This document shows positions 34,854 to 47,459 of a DNA stretch of 64,000 bases, piece by piece. The DNA comes from Serpula lacrymans var. lacrymans S7.9. Taxonomy: Eukaryota; Basidiomycota; Agaricomycetes; Boletales; Serpulaceae. A program made the translations under genes and the position numbers. The notes below the pieces were generated by a model. That model searched no databases and was not told where the DNA came from. It saw nothing but the letters and a program-made list of their open reading frames with translations. The stretch covers positions 806,001-870,000 of the forward strand of contig NW_006763301.1 in NCBI RefSeq assembly GCF_000218685.1, written 5' to 3'. Each line of letters begins with the position of its first letter. Position 1 is the first letter of the stretch.

Positions 34854-36405
34854 ATGAGCACTCAAAATGCTGGCGGAGCACATCCCGAGCCTCTCCCTCC
34901 ACCAAAGTCTGGAGCAAGGGCGGCTTTAGAGTACACTGGAATACCTCCATCATGGCTAGACAAGCGGCCCAAACTTCCTTCTCGGAACTGGCTCATATTC
35001 CTCACAGTGACCACTTCTATCGCGAGCTACTACCTTTATGACAGGCGAGAATGTAGAAGAATACGAAAAGATTATGTCGATCGTGTAAAGGGTCTTGCCG
35101 AAGAACCCTTGGGCAGCATGGACTTACCTCGCAAGGTCACCGTCTACGGATGCAAATGGCCTGGAGATGAGGAGTCCGACAGAAGTATGAAATACTTCCG
35201 AAAGTACGTCAAGGTCTGCATTCTCCTCTGCCCTATCTTTGCAGTACCGTATTGTGTTCATCACAGCTTTACAGCCCATCCTAGTTGCCGCAGCTGTGGA
35301 CTACGAAATGATCAATGGCAAACGACACGGAGACTTGACCAACAAGATCGCTGAGGAGATTAAGTCCAGACGAAGGATTGAAGTTGGCTTAGATCAACCA
35401 GTTCAGAGCATGATGGCCCTTCCAAGTCTTGCCACGCCAGAAGTCCAGCGTCAACGTGAACTAGATGGTGGTCTTATCATAGTAGGAAGACATACCTATA
35501 AAGAGTTCATGGTAGGATTAAAACGAGGCTGGACAGAGGGTCTGGAGAAAGTGGATAAAGAGGAATTCATGGCTCAAGAACTTGCATCTGATGGACAATT
35601 TGACGAACCTTTGGATCCTGGAGCGAGCGTGCAAGAGCTGGATGGGGAACCAATACCAACACCTTCTCGTCTTCCACCTTCTCGAAGTGCGGGCCTGTAT
35701 TCTCCTATTCAGCTGTCGTCTCCAGTAGCCAAACCATCTGTTACTCAAGATACCGCAATCCCACTTTCCAAGAATTCTCCACCTACATTTATCCCAGCAC
35801 TTCCGCCTTTCCTCTTCGTCTCTTTCACCAATTATATTGGGTTCAAACAGATTCCCCTTATGCTTTGGGGATTGTTCAATGAGCGTCATAAGGTCCGTTC
35901 GGGCTCGGAAGCAGCTTTCCGACTCATTATGAAGGAAACCCGCCCTTTTGCCCCCCCTCAGCCTCTACCCGTGTCGGATATAGAGACGTTGGAAACTATT
36001 AGTCAGTTCTCATTAACAGGCGGTGACTTAGACTTCGATTTAGAGGCCGAGACTTACTATAAGAAGTCGCTATCGTCAACTCCAGAAGAGATTGAAAAGG
36101 CGAGGAAGGCATACTACGAGTCTCTTCCTGCTAAATTAGAGATCACCCGCGCACTTGCAAGGGGGACCAGAGAGCCGACAAAGGACGAAATCAATCATCC
36201 GCCGCCGACCGAAGTGGAATTAAGAGCGGAGAGGTTAAAGAAAGAACTGAGGTGGCGGGGCGACCTCGAAGGCTGGGAGATTGTCAAGGCTGAACAGCCT
36301 GTTGCTTGGGACGAAAGATTCTGGAATGCATTACGAGTTTTTCGAGACCCACCTTCAGACACTAATGAGGGAACAACCACAGATAAAGACTTTTCGCATA
36401 GCTAG
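34854..36405 (+). CDS. TIM54: Mitochondrial inner membrane translocase subunit Tim54
   Basis: Subunit of the TIM22 complex that inserts carrier proteins into the inner membrane. The ATG at 34854 starts MSTQNAGGAHPEPLPPPKSG, then ALEYTGIPPSWLDKRPKLPS, a single membrane helix beginning NWLIFLTVTTSIASYYLYD, and KVTVYGCKWPGDEESDRSMK. One intron (about 63 bases, GTCTGC...TTACAG) joins YFRKYVK to PILVAAAVDYEMINGKRHG. Further family blocks are LDGGLIIVGRHTYKEFM, FIPALPPFLFVSFTNYIGF, ETYYKKSLSSTPEEIEKAR, and the C-terminal ELRWRGDLEGWEIVK, AWDERFWNALRVF. Length is about 495 residues, as expected. It ends 85 bases from the convergent MER3 stop. Confidence 0.93.
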
Positions 36406-36490
36406 GACTTAATGTAAACCAACTTTACTATTTTCATCCTATTTCCGGTAATACAGGGTAGCATCCGTACACGATGGACAATGCGAGGAA

Positions 36491-39400
36491 TCAGTTTTCA
36501 ATAATATCTACAGCTCCACTCATTAACCATCGTTCAAATTCTGCCAGAGGGTCATCCAAGTTATCGGTGTCACCATAGATAGATTCGGGTTTTCCATCCT
36601 GGTTGACCCGGGAAGTGTACTTGAGCAGCTCTGTATCTACTTGATTATCACGATCGCACCCAGTGGTCTTCCCATCCTGTTCTGGATATTGCGTTGCCAA
36701 GGTTGTGTTGGTCTCCATGAAAGGTTTTGACACGGGCTCGGAAGACCCTACTGTGACACCAGATAAACGTCGTATCTTGATATTTCCATCGATGGATCCT
36801 CCAGACGCGCCAGCTACAAGTCTTGTCCTATCCTTGACGAATGCTTGCTTGACTAGCGTAGGTGTATAACAACTTGGAGGTGTGTGCAGGCTTTTATCGT
36901 CTTTGGTAGTAGACAAGGTCGCTGTCAAACTCGAAGTAGCTGGTAAAATGTCAAAGCAGCTTTCGTCCCAATAAAAATTGTCGTCTGTATGTCCGCGTGC
37001 AGTACTTTTCAGAGTGTTTCCTCGAGGGGTGTCTTCATCCTGGTCAGAGAAATTTGATAAAAACAGCTGTTCTTGCCTTTGGACCTTCCCAGGCGATACC
37101 GAAGAAGTTGATTTCTGTGTGTGTTCATGTATGAATTTACGGATCGCGTCAACTCTGCCAGAGTTCACCTTGTCATCGAGCAAGCCTGAGGGCGAGCCGA
37201 AACGATATTCTCCATCTACATCAAATTTCGGCTTCTTGATCGGAGGAGATTTATTTTGTGTTTCATAATGGTCATTTCTCGGCGATACGGATTTTTCTCT
37301 CTTGTGACCGGCCTTCCAAAATATAGTTCGTTGACCTTGAGAATTGAGTGGCTCGATTACCTCCTCCTCCAAAGGCAAATTACGGATAAGAGAATCTATT
37401 TCCGAGTCTGAATAACCGGTTTCCGAAGACAATGGCGTCTTGCTTTGGCGAGTAGTGTCGATAGCATCATGAAGGAGGTTAGATATGTCCGGTAGTTCCT
37501 CCTCATCGTCCAGATCGCCATGAAGCAGATGTCTTGCTGCAGGTGATTTAGTACGTCGAAGCGTGGTAAACTCTAGGTCGAAGTTTGGGGTTACTCGCGA
37601 TTTACGCTGTGTGAAGTCTCCGGAAACCTCATTAGCAAGCTTGAGGCGTTGGCCTTCTGATAGCTTCAGATTGCGTTCAGTATGGGCCCCTTTGTGCAGA
37701 GTTTCCAATTGACGTAGTGCAGAATCAGACTGGTGGGACGTCTTGTTCCGCTTGACTTTTGATATGTCATCCAGCTTAATGACATGGTTTGCCTTTCTTT
37801 TAAACGAAGGTCCAAGATCTTGGTCACTTTCCTTGGAGTGCTCGGCGTCTCGCTGAAGTCGCTTTTTTGGCATTTGAGAAGGCTCGCGTAATCCTTCTCG
37901 GCAGCTACAAAGGTTTGAAGTGGTAGTATGGCAGAGAAAAGGAAGATGGAGACGGACCAAAGGTGGCGGCACGTCAATTTGTCCCTGCAGGTATGGTTGC
38001 ATCTAGATAATAAACACGACAGTCTATCTTCTAGTGGAGGAATGAAATCCTATGAAACGTACTCATATTTACCATCATGCCGCTTTCTAGGCTCGGGTGC
38101 CATATCTCCTTTAGGTTTCATGACTACCTTTTGTTTCTGTGTAGACTTAGCTGCGCAACTGTAAGCGAAAACATTCAAGTAGAATTCTCAGGGGCAGACC
38201 TATAGGTTTCGTCAGATCCTTCACCAATACAGTTTCCTCGTTCACGTCCTCATCGTCAAAGACCATGTTCCAGAAGTTGGGATCGTCTTCCAGTCCTGCG
38301 AGATCCATGTCCTGATATTATATGTCAGCGGCTTTCATTATTTTTCAACACAAGAAGTTGCGTACCAAAGAGCTGAGAGGCCGAGTGTCAAGTGTCGGAT
38401 ATTGATGTGCTCGAAGCTTGGGTTTATAGGTTTGGACTATGGTAAGCCCAGCAATCTTGTCCTGGTTCAGAACTTAGACTGTTTCAGAGATAGCAAGGAA
38501 TGCCTATATACCGACGAGACGTAAACAGATATGGCTTGGCTGGGTTTAGTCAACTGTGCGCTGATCAGGAATGTCTTGGGCTCCTTCAGGGCTTTTGTCC
38601 TTGAATGAAAAAAATCAATATACAAGGCCTCTCATATGATAGGGCGATCCCTACATGATGCGACGAAAATCAATAAAGGTAAGGTCGGATGTTACTGTCA
38701 GAACAGTTGTCATATTGATTATTTGACCCTTTTGCTTCTTAACTTTGGTAGGGGGTGCATCTTCTGATATCAGCCCACATTGAATTGATAGTTCAATTTC
38801 AACGGGCTCCTTTCCGTTACTTGGGGTAATATCGGTTTCGGTGACTCTAATATCATATTTTGGGAGCTGACGAGCTGAAGCAAGAATTTCAAAACCAAAA
38901 GGAGCTCGACGGTTGAGGAGCTACCAATACTTTCAGTCGAAAGACGAGTAACCAAAGAGTGAGCCCTCACTGTATCTATTCTCATTGGATCCTGCCTAAG
39001 AAGATCTTTGAACGTACTAATTCCATGTTGAGTAAGGACCTATGAGGGATGAATATCAAGTTAGTGTTTAATGTCGACGAAGTAGGGTCATCAACCTTGA
39101 GACTATGAACGACAATTAGCCCCAATCGAGTGAGATGCACAGTCCACCTACGATTTTTCGCCTATGTGTTCTATCTGACGAAGCACCACTGGTCGATCCT
39201 CCCAAGCTTTTGCATGTAGGCATCGGACCCTATGTCACAATTGTTAAGAGTACGAGTACAGACATCACAAGTGGTCGACGAACAGCTCCAAACCGTGCTT
39301 TGCTTGAGCTCCATTCTTCTTCACTATCGCAACTTCTACGATGGCTATCCAGATGTTTAGAGATACCGTCAGTAGCCATGTATGGTCCATGTTTTCGATG

Positions 39401-42400
39401 AAAGGTGTTATACCTGTAGCTATACGGGAGATATGACGGAACACAGCAAATGCCTCGTAATGAGGTTGACTATCTCCGCCCCTGAAGTCAGAACCACTTA
39501 ACGGTATTCCTCCAAGGACAGCCTAGAAGATGTGAGAAAAAACAACATTATGATGCGTTAGAAGCTGACTTGAATCAAAAGAAATATTTTGTCGCTTGTT
39601 TTCTGGACTTTCTTAATCGGAAACCGTATATCGTCGTGTAATCGCAACTTGTCGTAAATCTAGGCCTGGAGTTAACATTTGGACGCTCAGATTGTTGAGA
39701 GTGAACCTGTTTTTCTCCGCTTCGTATTTTCAAGTCAGCCAGCCTGCTGGGCATTAATAAATGAGCCAATTCAGCGCATGAAAAGGAGAGAAACACGACT
39801 CCTCTGAAGCAGAGAGCATTTCCAACTAAAGGGCATTAACTACTGAAGTCTAATGTTGAGACATCACGAGAACCTACAATATCGCGCACGGTCGCTTCCA
39901 ACGGCAGACTCATGATCGAATTCATCTGTAAAGAGGTTGTTTCAGGAACGGTGGCGGCGGAATAAATAAATGTTGATACAGTCTGTTGTCGTATATAAAA
40001 CTGAACTACTTATCAATATTATCACTAAGTCGAGTTTTCGACAAAAACTTGCCTTGCTCATGATATCACCGTATTCAGTAGAACTGAGTTTACCTCCTTC
40101 GTTTTGGGTATAGTTAACCAGTTGAGTTTCTTGTAGCCTTACCACACTTTCCATGATAATCTCGTCAATTTTCTCTTGCCAACTTTGTCCCTCGCCTTTT
40201 CCTATTGCATAAAATCCCGGGTTTTTTTGAATCCTGCGGTAAAAGAAAGAATGTTGTAACCATTCTTTCGCCGTGCTAACATTGGCGATCGTGCCAAGGC
40301 CAATCTCAGAATTCAGGTGTTCCGTAAGGTTAAGATGGAGACTGCTTTCAAGGTTAGTTGTGCCTTGAACAAGCGCTCGATACTTGTGTTCGAGCTCCGC
40401 CTCGCATAAGATAACGGCGACACCTTCGGTATCTTGAGAGAAATATGAGTACATTGCGGTAGTATGCTGACTACATGTGTTTTTATTACTTACCAAACTG
40501 AGGCCTGCCCTTAAAATGAACGCCGGCGTGTTATCTCGATAATGTATTAAACTTTCAAATGTACTCACTGCCCGACCCATCATCTGCATGACATCTAAAT
40601 CGGAGTACTCTTTGACCTCGCCATTCTGGTAAACTTTGACGCCTTTGATAATAACCACGTACGCCGCTGAAAATCTATTACTGTTATCGATCTTCTGGGT
40701 GTATACGGGACTCTTACGTAAATTTACTCCAACAGCTAGGGTCTGAACTTGCGTCAAAAATGGGTAAAAGCAAGAGTAAGAAGGCGCTGACAGAAGTAGC
40801 CACAACCACCCGTAAAGTCTTCTTCATGAACATATCTTCTATGAGTCTTCGGTCTTCGAAATTCAAACCAGCGTGATGCACACCAATACCTGCGGCAGCA
40901 AGAACTATACATGCCAAAATATAACCAGTGCACCCCAAAAAAGAAAAATCATTCAAAACGCACGTCGAATATCTTTGTCGTGGAAATCCTGGTCAATGCT
41001 AAGGATGCATACATAGTTAGGAACTCGGAAGGGCTACCCGGTACAAGCACCACTGACTGGGTAGGTGTAGACCAAGGTAGAGGTTGTTTGCATTTAACAG
41101 CATCTTCATAAGCTTTGGCAAGGTGCTTCGCGGTAACCATTGTTCCTTTACAAACGATGTACAGTCAATCATGGCTTCAATACTAGGCACTATTCAATCG
41201 GTGTCACCTTTCCTCGTCGGGACAAATATTAAGGCAGGCTTGTTTGAGGAGTGCTTCTGCAAAATGGAGAACAAGCGACTGTCAAGAACGTGGGCAAACA
41301 CGAAATCATTTTGATTTTTGGGCTTCAGTACGCCATATACAAAACGACTGAGCTTGCAAGGTCGAAATTCTTCGCCGAACTGCATAAATGTGATAATAGT
41401 GAGCTGGTTTGTAGGTTACACTTGCCACACTCGTTCACCTGATATATCTTTGCAGGTTGACAATCAGACTTTAGACTTCCAATCCAACTTGCGACGTCCT
41501 CGATGTTTGGCACGGTTGCCGATACTAGTACAAATCTGACTCCTGAGCCACGTGCCTTCATCCTGGAAACAACTACTTCGAGAGTACTGCCACGAGACTC
41601 ATTTAAGATATGAACCTAGCAAACAGGAAGTCAATCATCAATTCAAGCGCATACACACCAGTAGTATGGGGAAAATCACCTCATCAACTAAAAAAAGCTG
41701 TATTTGTGAAAGAATCCGACTCTGTTCGTCCCTGATACATATATCAGAGTGAAGTGTCCCTGGTATACGAGGGTTAACATACCAGTTTCTCGTAAGACTA
41801 TCCCATTTTTCACCCTTCCCAAGCTGTAAGCTACTACAGGCTGATGAAGGACTTCCGACATACCGTAGTCACGCTGTAAGGGTGCTCAATGAGGTTGTTA
41901 TACTGATGCATTAGCATTTGGCTTACATGATTTGAGCATTCTTGGCATCACCCCATGCTGACTTCCCAAAATGGACAGTGTCTCCCGTTAGTTCAGAACC
42001 TACATTAAGAACAATGGCTAAGTGCGTGCGTCGGCGACACCATTGCAATGACTGACATTTGATACCTAGACCTCCAAATTTGTTGACCCATTCTTGATAT
42101 TTCTCCGTGCACAGAGCCTAGATTTTTGAGATGACCAGACTACGCCGCACAATATTTGCTTACCTTTGTAGGAGCTACATAAACACATCTTGCAGTCTTT
42201 GCTGTAGGGAAAGATGCCGAGACCATGCGTATAATGGCGAGCTCAAACAAGACCGTCTTCCCACTCCCTGTAGGCGCTAAAATATATGCTGTAGATATAA
42301 TAGTGGCTACAGTCGATATAAAAAGGTATACCACTTATAATCTAAAACAACCGTTAATCGAAAAAGGTAAGCAACATCATCAACCATACCACGTTCTCAT

Positions 42401-43295
42401 CCGAGTGAAGAATCTTGAAAGAACGTTCAGCAACTGTTGATAGGGGAGAAGAGTAGAATTCAAACTTACTGTATCCAGACATGTGGATTGTACGGCATTG
42501 AAGACACCAAATTTGAAAATACTGCGATACATGTCGGCTACAGTCACAAAGTCTTCGTATAAATACAATATAAGAGCATACCAGATACTCACGAAGTTCG
42601 GAAACCGGTTTTAGACGTAATAAATTTTCATTACGCGGGCTGAACCTTCTCAGTTGCATTGTCTCGGGAACATTGTGGGTAATGTCAGAGGTAACGGGCA
42701 GAATATGACGAGCTGTTGCTGCATTTCGATGAGATGAACCAGTGTCAAACGCAGACCTTGGGCCTCGAGGTTGGAATGAAGCTAAGAGACTTTGTCAGTC
42801 AGATAAAAAGGAAAGATGGGGAGATATCTTGACGCGTAGCTTCCAGCATCTGCAATGGAGCGTAGCTGGTAGGTGGATGAGAGTATCTATCGAACGCCAT
42901 CCGTGTATGATAGCGGCTAGTATCAATGCCGTAGTGACAGCTAGGCTGCGGTTGTAGCATCGGTGGAGATTCACTATACGCATCCTGCTGGCTAAAAGGG
43001 TGTAAGATATGATGACGAGTCAGACTACGGCGCTCAGGGGGTGATGGGGACGAGTACTCTGCATTAGAGCCTAGTTAGATACTTTATGAGGTAAAATGGA
43101 AAGCATATAGCCACCCATATCGTCCATGTAGTCGTCTATGCAATCCGACTGGGAGGTGCGGTGATATGACCCTAGGCCAGGTTCAGTGCGAGGACGATAG
43201 TAAGGAATATCTTCGTCAGATGAGTCTATTCTTTCCCCATAGTCTTCCTCTTTGTGACGAGAGTATTGTGCATTATTCCATGCTGGCCGCTCCAT
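36491..43295 (-). CDS. HFM1: Meiotic crossover DNA helicase MER3 / HFM1
   Basis: Ski2-like 3'-5' helicase that stabilises recombination intermediates and promotes class I crossovers. The start at 43295 (MERPAWNNAQYSRHKEEDYG) leads to a disordered acidic N-terminus. Then LLRLKPVSELR and FKFGVFNAVQS (Q-motif region), motif I APTGSGKTVLFELAI, VYVAPTKALCTEKYQEW, LTGDTVHFGKSAWGDA, PEKWDSLTRNW, motif II LVDEVHILNE (split by an intron between E and V), and motif III VLVSATVPNIEDVASW. Domain 2 has PALIFVPTRKGD, GIGVHHAGLNFEDRRLIE, VVVATS..LAVGVNL and QMMGRA. A winged-helix and Sec63 part follows, then a long charged tail with DKIAGLTIVQTYKPKLRAH and DMDLAGLEDDPNFW, ending at 36491. Roughly 20 small introns. 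Key helicase residues are intact. Confidence 0.92.
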
Positions 43296-43433
43296 GGTGG
43301 GTAGAAGAATGTATGCAACAACGAATCGCCAACTGATAACCCACTTATTGACGGAATCTAATTTCAATCCCCGCGACTTCAAATATGTTATGCGTGACTA
43401 CCGCGTCTGTCACGTGATCTTGATGAGCATGTC

Positions 43434-43451
43434 ACTCCCGTGACTCCCGTG
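43434..43451. repeat. Tandem 9-base repeat in the MER3/CKS1 promoter
   Basis: Two exact head-to-tail copies of ACTCCCGTG. The unit is GC-rich in a region otherwise of mixed composition and could be a factor-binding site; this is inference. Confidence 0.6.
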
Positions 43452-43529
43452 ACTTACCCGCCCACCAATCCCGCCGTGGCGGTGATCCTTGTCAAAGTCT
43501 CTGCATTCACTGTCATCTGAAGTTTACAC

Positions 43530-43535
43530 ACGCGT
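43530..43535. promoter_or_regulatory. ACGCGT (MluI cell-cycle box core)
   Basis: An exact palindromic ACGCGT, the MBF-binding core known from yeast G1/S genes, 36 bases upstream of the CKS1 ATG. A hexamer can occur by chance; the position in front of CKS1 makes it worth noting. Confidence 0.4.
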
Positions 43536-43570
43536 AGATAGACGTCTTATTCGATATCTGCACCTTCAAA

Positions 43571-44033
43571 ATGGCTAGTAAAATTGAAGAATACATCGAG
43601 AAGTGAGTGGCTGATCGTGATGAGACTGATAAGCCACATAATTTCACCTTGTATTCGCAGAATTCATTACTCCGATCGCTATTCAGACGATAAATACGAA
43701 TATCGCCACGTTATTCTCCCGAAGCCATTACTCAAACTTGTGCCGGAAAATTACTTCCAGGATCCGGTTCATCGTGGCCCCTTGCGCCTCTTGGAGGAAG
43801 AGGAATGGAGAGGTATCGGTATCACGCAGAGTTTGGGTTGGCAACACTATGAAGTTCATGGTGAGCTGCCCTTAGATGGCCTACGAGAATACCTTTTTTA
43901 ATAGCCTCCACCGATGCCACAAGCACCTGAACCACATGTCCTTCTGTTTCGGCGTCTGAAAAACTATGTACCACCTGCGCTGCCAACGCTTCCCGTCGCT
44001 AGCAAACCCATGAGAGAAGGCAGGAAGAAGTAG
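43571..44033 (+). CDS. CKS1: Cyclin-dependent kinase regulatory subunit CKS1 (suc1)
   Basis: Small Cdk1-binding adaptor needed for multisite phosphorylation and cell-cycle transitions. Three exons: [11 protein letters not shown]; a first intron (GTGAGT...CGCAG, about 58 bases); [41 protein letters not shown]; a second intron (about 64 bases) after VH; then [15 protein letters not shown] and a short tail ending GRKK at TAG 44031-44033. The phosphate-pocket and HxPEPH Cdk-binding motifs are present (EVH joined to APEPH). About 110 residues, as expected. Divergent from MER3. Confidence 0.95.
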
Positions 44034-44936
44034 TGTGTCGTGGCCGCATTCCTATGCTCGTAGCATTCTCTCACTTGCTGTTTCTTCTCTGGTTATATTT
44101 TTGAAATCCTTTTTGTGCTTTCTTGAACTCTTTTCATTGTATTATCGTTTTTTTGAGCAGGAAGACACCCTTCATCAATATGCACTGCGCTTATGTATGC
44201 ATCTCTTTTCGGTCCTTCCATTGTCACTGTACGTCCGCTGTCATAATACCTATAGAGCAACATCTTTCATCTACCTCACTCACAGCGTCACTGGCATATC
44301 TATGTTCTATACTGATACCATGAGATTGCATCTGATAAGTCGATTTGTAGCCTCGCCACGCTGGACTCAGGAACAGGACCATACAATGGTCCATTTTCGA
44401 TTTACTAAAATTGGATACACGCACGAACCTGAAGAACCTCGCACTTGGCTCTTTACAGTCGTCAGGGTGTTGGCATCAGGGGTTCTGTAGACTTCTGCTA
44501 AGGGCAACCACCAACAACTCCAGTGGCGAGTACATGCCAGCCTCTTATGGACTGATCTCTTGGTTTTCTGTACTGTATAATCTACCTTTCTGAGTCAAGC
44601 TTTCACTCGATCACAAACGTAATGATATCGATGCGACGCACTGGCAGCCTTCCAATGAAAGAAATATTTTCTCCGCCAATTCAATGCTGATATATATCCT
44701 TTTGGAGATTTTGACTGGATACTAGTTGCGACGAGGTCGAGTTCGTTGGCAACCTCCGTGACTTTCTCGATCCTCGATCCTCGGTCGGTCGTAGTTCAAT
44801 CACTAGGCACCCGAATGTAAAGAACTGCCTTTACCAGATGCGTCTCCATTCTGAATCATACAGTCGTGGCTAATAGCGCAGTGATATAGATATCTTGGAC
44901 TTTTACTGCGCTACTGCACTCACTTTACATATCAAA
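44034..44936. other. Intergenic, no gene recognised
   Basis: The 3' flank of CKS1 and the 5' flank of the first rhodopsin-like gene. A 151-codon plus frame (44035-44490) starts right after the CKS1 stop but has no recognisable content and is probably chance in the 3' UTR. A TATATATC lies near 44690. Confidence 0.35.
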
Positions 44937-46150
44937 ATGGTTGGCATCTCCCCACAAATTGTTTGGTCTTTAAGAGGTGAGCGTCCTAATAACATGGACC
45001 AAGGCAAACGCATTAACATTATACAGTCGTAGCTACTGTGCTACAGGGTCTGGCTATACTTTTGACTATGATCAGACTGAGCTACCGAATACGTATACAA
45101 CGTTTTTGGTGGGAAGATACATGGGCTGCTATTGCACTTGCCTTGGGGATATCATTTTTTGCTTCTGAGTGGGTATATCTAAATACCAGTAAGCGCCTCA
45201 GACAGCTCACTCTCACCCAACGTAAACTCAATCCAAGTTAGCTGGTCAGACGTCCACCTCAGCTTATTGGGTATACACATTTTCATTCACGTGTGTTGTT
45301 TGGTGAGCTTAAATGATATTGCTTCACTACTAAGCTGACTAATCTGGTCTTGTTAAGGGCAACTCGCATGAGCGTGGTGTTCTCCGTGGTCCGATTGACA
45401 TATTCTTTACAACTCCGTCAATACATTGCCATAGGTATCATCGCACTCTTCGTTGTTATGTGGGCATCCTTGGTCGTACAAAAGGCATATCTCTGCGGCC
45501 GGTTTTGGCGTTGGCAAATTGGTTGTCGTTTGTTAAAACCTATGATCATATCAGAGGTTTCTGGTGAGTACCATGATTCACAGTTGTGGTGGCTTTCAAC
45601 ATATTTTTCTCGGGGCCATTTTCCATTTTAGCCGATTGCATCTCGGATTCAATTTTGGTAGCGTTACCCGTTCGCCTCCTCTGGAACGTCAAACTACCTC
45701 GGAGAGCACGTCGAGTAATTCTCTGCATTTTCTCCACTAGTGTTGTGATGTCATTAGTATCGCTCTTCCATGCATCTTGCCAGTTTGCAAACATCCACCC
45801 CCTCGTCAACCTAGCTGTAAATTTTGAGGTACGTGATTCTCTTCACGGCTAATTTGGATGTGATCGACCCGTTTCAGGTCGCCCTTTCTCTGATAGTGTG
45901 TAATCTTCTTGTGCTAGTCACGTTGCTCTATCGTATTCTACGAAAGGACGGAAATTTACAAACTCAAGATGACAGCGACAACTATACTAGCGCAATCACA
46001 CAGCCTACAAGGCCGGTATCATTCACTACGGTAGACCTCGGTGAGCTTACAGGATATATGCGTACAACCAGGGCGCCAGACCAGTCTGGCATGGCTTCTG
46101 AGGTTACCACTACCTCTTTGGCGAAATCTGAGGCCCGGGCTGCTATATGA
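44937..46150 (+). CDS. Rhodopsin-like multi-pass membrane protein, paralogue 1
   Basis: Integral membrane protein of the fungal rhodopsin/Pth11-like superfamily, as judged by layout; ligand and role unknown. The start at 44937 gives a 13-codon first exon (MVGISPQIVWSLR), a phase-1 intron, then a helix with LQGLAILLTMIRLSYRIR and the loop motif RFWWEDTWAAIALALG. A second conserved intron splits the Trp codon before ATRMSVVFSVVRL. Later: LVVQKAYLCGRFWRWQIGC, ADCISDSILVALPVRLLWN, LPRRARRVILCIFST, and FEVALSLIVCNLLVLVTLLY. The C-terminal tail is polar, ending at 46150. Six to seven hydrophobic segments and about 330 residues. Same layout and intron phases as the genes at 47460 and 49634. Confidence 0.8.
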
Positions 46151-47425
46151 ACGCTATTGATGGTTATTTTGGCGAGTGTTCGTGAAGGTACTCGATATGA
46201 GAAACGATGGGAGCAGAAAGTTTCGTCTATTTATCTGATTTTACCCGGTGGTGTGGTTTGCGAAGATATATTATTATTGGATGGTTGCCACACAATATGG
46301 GTTCGCAGCCTGAGGCATGAGGAATACATCTTGAGTACCTAAGTTACTTTGACTTCGTATGATTTTACTTTTATATATCTGTACTTTTTGTAGTTTCATT
46401 AATATTTATATTTCCTACCCATGATACAAATGTAGTAAATCCGCGATTGTATTATACTAACTTAGCAGATGAATGCTGTACGCAGTAGTGGCGGGCATGA
46501 CTTGAGCTCGGAGCATCATGTCAACTCAAATTCTACCGGTGGCGCTCAGCGCTCATCACGATTGCTACCGTGACACCTCACAAGTAACTATTGGCCGATC
46601 CATAGTAAGTTATCAAGTTATTTAACTCAAATTGCTTTGGGCCTATTGAATGTCAAACCTTGGCTAGTGGTTAATTGTTTCTTTCTTGCACAGGTTCAAG
46701 TTTGCGGAACTGACAAGCCCCGAGTGTATTTCAAAACTTGTACGTCTATGTTTGACTTTTTGAATAGGCTAAGGTGGTTTACGGATGCGGTTACCCGATG
46801 GCCAGCTTTTCACCGCATGAAGCCCACTGGAAGCCCGGTTTCTCCCAGAATACTATATGCTTCAAAATATAAAAATTTAAGGTCCTTCTTATCACTGACA
46901 GGTCTCCGAGCCCAACCAGTCCAATACGAGACGTCCTGTCAACGCCGCATCAGGGGTATGTTCCTGTTCTCGAAGACGTATGGCCGCCGTATCCACTTAT
47001 TCAAATCTCACAACGCAGTCGCGTCGTTACGACTTATTAGCTGGGCACCACCATTCAGTCCATCATGGTTTGATTTTGCATTTGTCTTCCACTAAGTTTA
47101 TATAACTAAGGGTGAGCGGCAGGATAAAGTTTCACAAACAACCTATCGGTTTCGGTTTCGAAGTATCCGGGAGGACGACAATGTCCGCGGCAAAAGTCAG
47201 TGCGTGGTTCGGCAAATGCAAATTCTCCCCAACACCATTTTCCACCAACATTTCAGCAGTTACGACACATGATAAAGGAGACATGTGGTGTATGCTCATA
47301 TCCAAACGGACCGTCATACTATTACCGGTCGCTGCCACCTTGGTGAGCAGTTATCGACAGGTTGCCTGGCGATTGAATTCATGAATCTGGCATCCCGTCG
47401 AGTAGCTCTATGCCGCAGCTGGAGC
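46151..47425. other. Intergenic between paralogues 1 and 2
   Basis: About 1.3 kb. A 152-codon plus frame at 46637-47095 has no recognisable content and lacks the family motifs, so I do not call it. No mobile-element ends seen. Confidence 0.4.
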
Positions 47426-47432
47426 TATATAA
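47426..47432 (+). promoter_or_regulatory. TATA box of rhodopsin-like paralogue 2
   Basis: TATATAA begins 34 bases before the ATG at 47460, which would leave a very short 5' leader. An exact match, assigned by position. Confidence 0.5.
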
Positions 47433-47459
47433 CGCAGAGCTGCAAACTCACATCAAACA

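Larger units (their letters stand above)
43296..43570. promoter_or_regulatory. Divergent promoter, MER3 / CKS1
   Basis: 275 bases separate the outward start codons. It holds a CACGTG E-box at 43411-43416, a tandem 9-base repeat at 43434-43451 and an ACGCGT at 43530-43535. A meiosis gene and a cell-cycle gene share this region. Confidence 0.55.

Noticed and set aside
44035..44490. 151-codon plus-strand frame after CKS1
   Set aside because: Begins two bases after the CKS1 stop, has no recognisable motif or neighbouring splice support, and fits a 3' UTR.
46637..47095. 152-codon frame between two rhodopsin-like genes, considered as a fourth family member
   Set aside because: It lacks the WW(E/D)D, QKxYxCG and PxRLL motifs and has no membrane-helix pattern.
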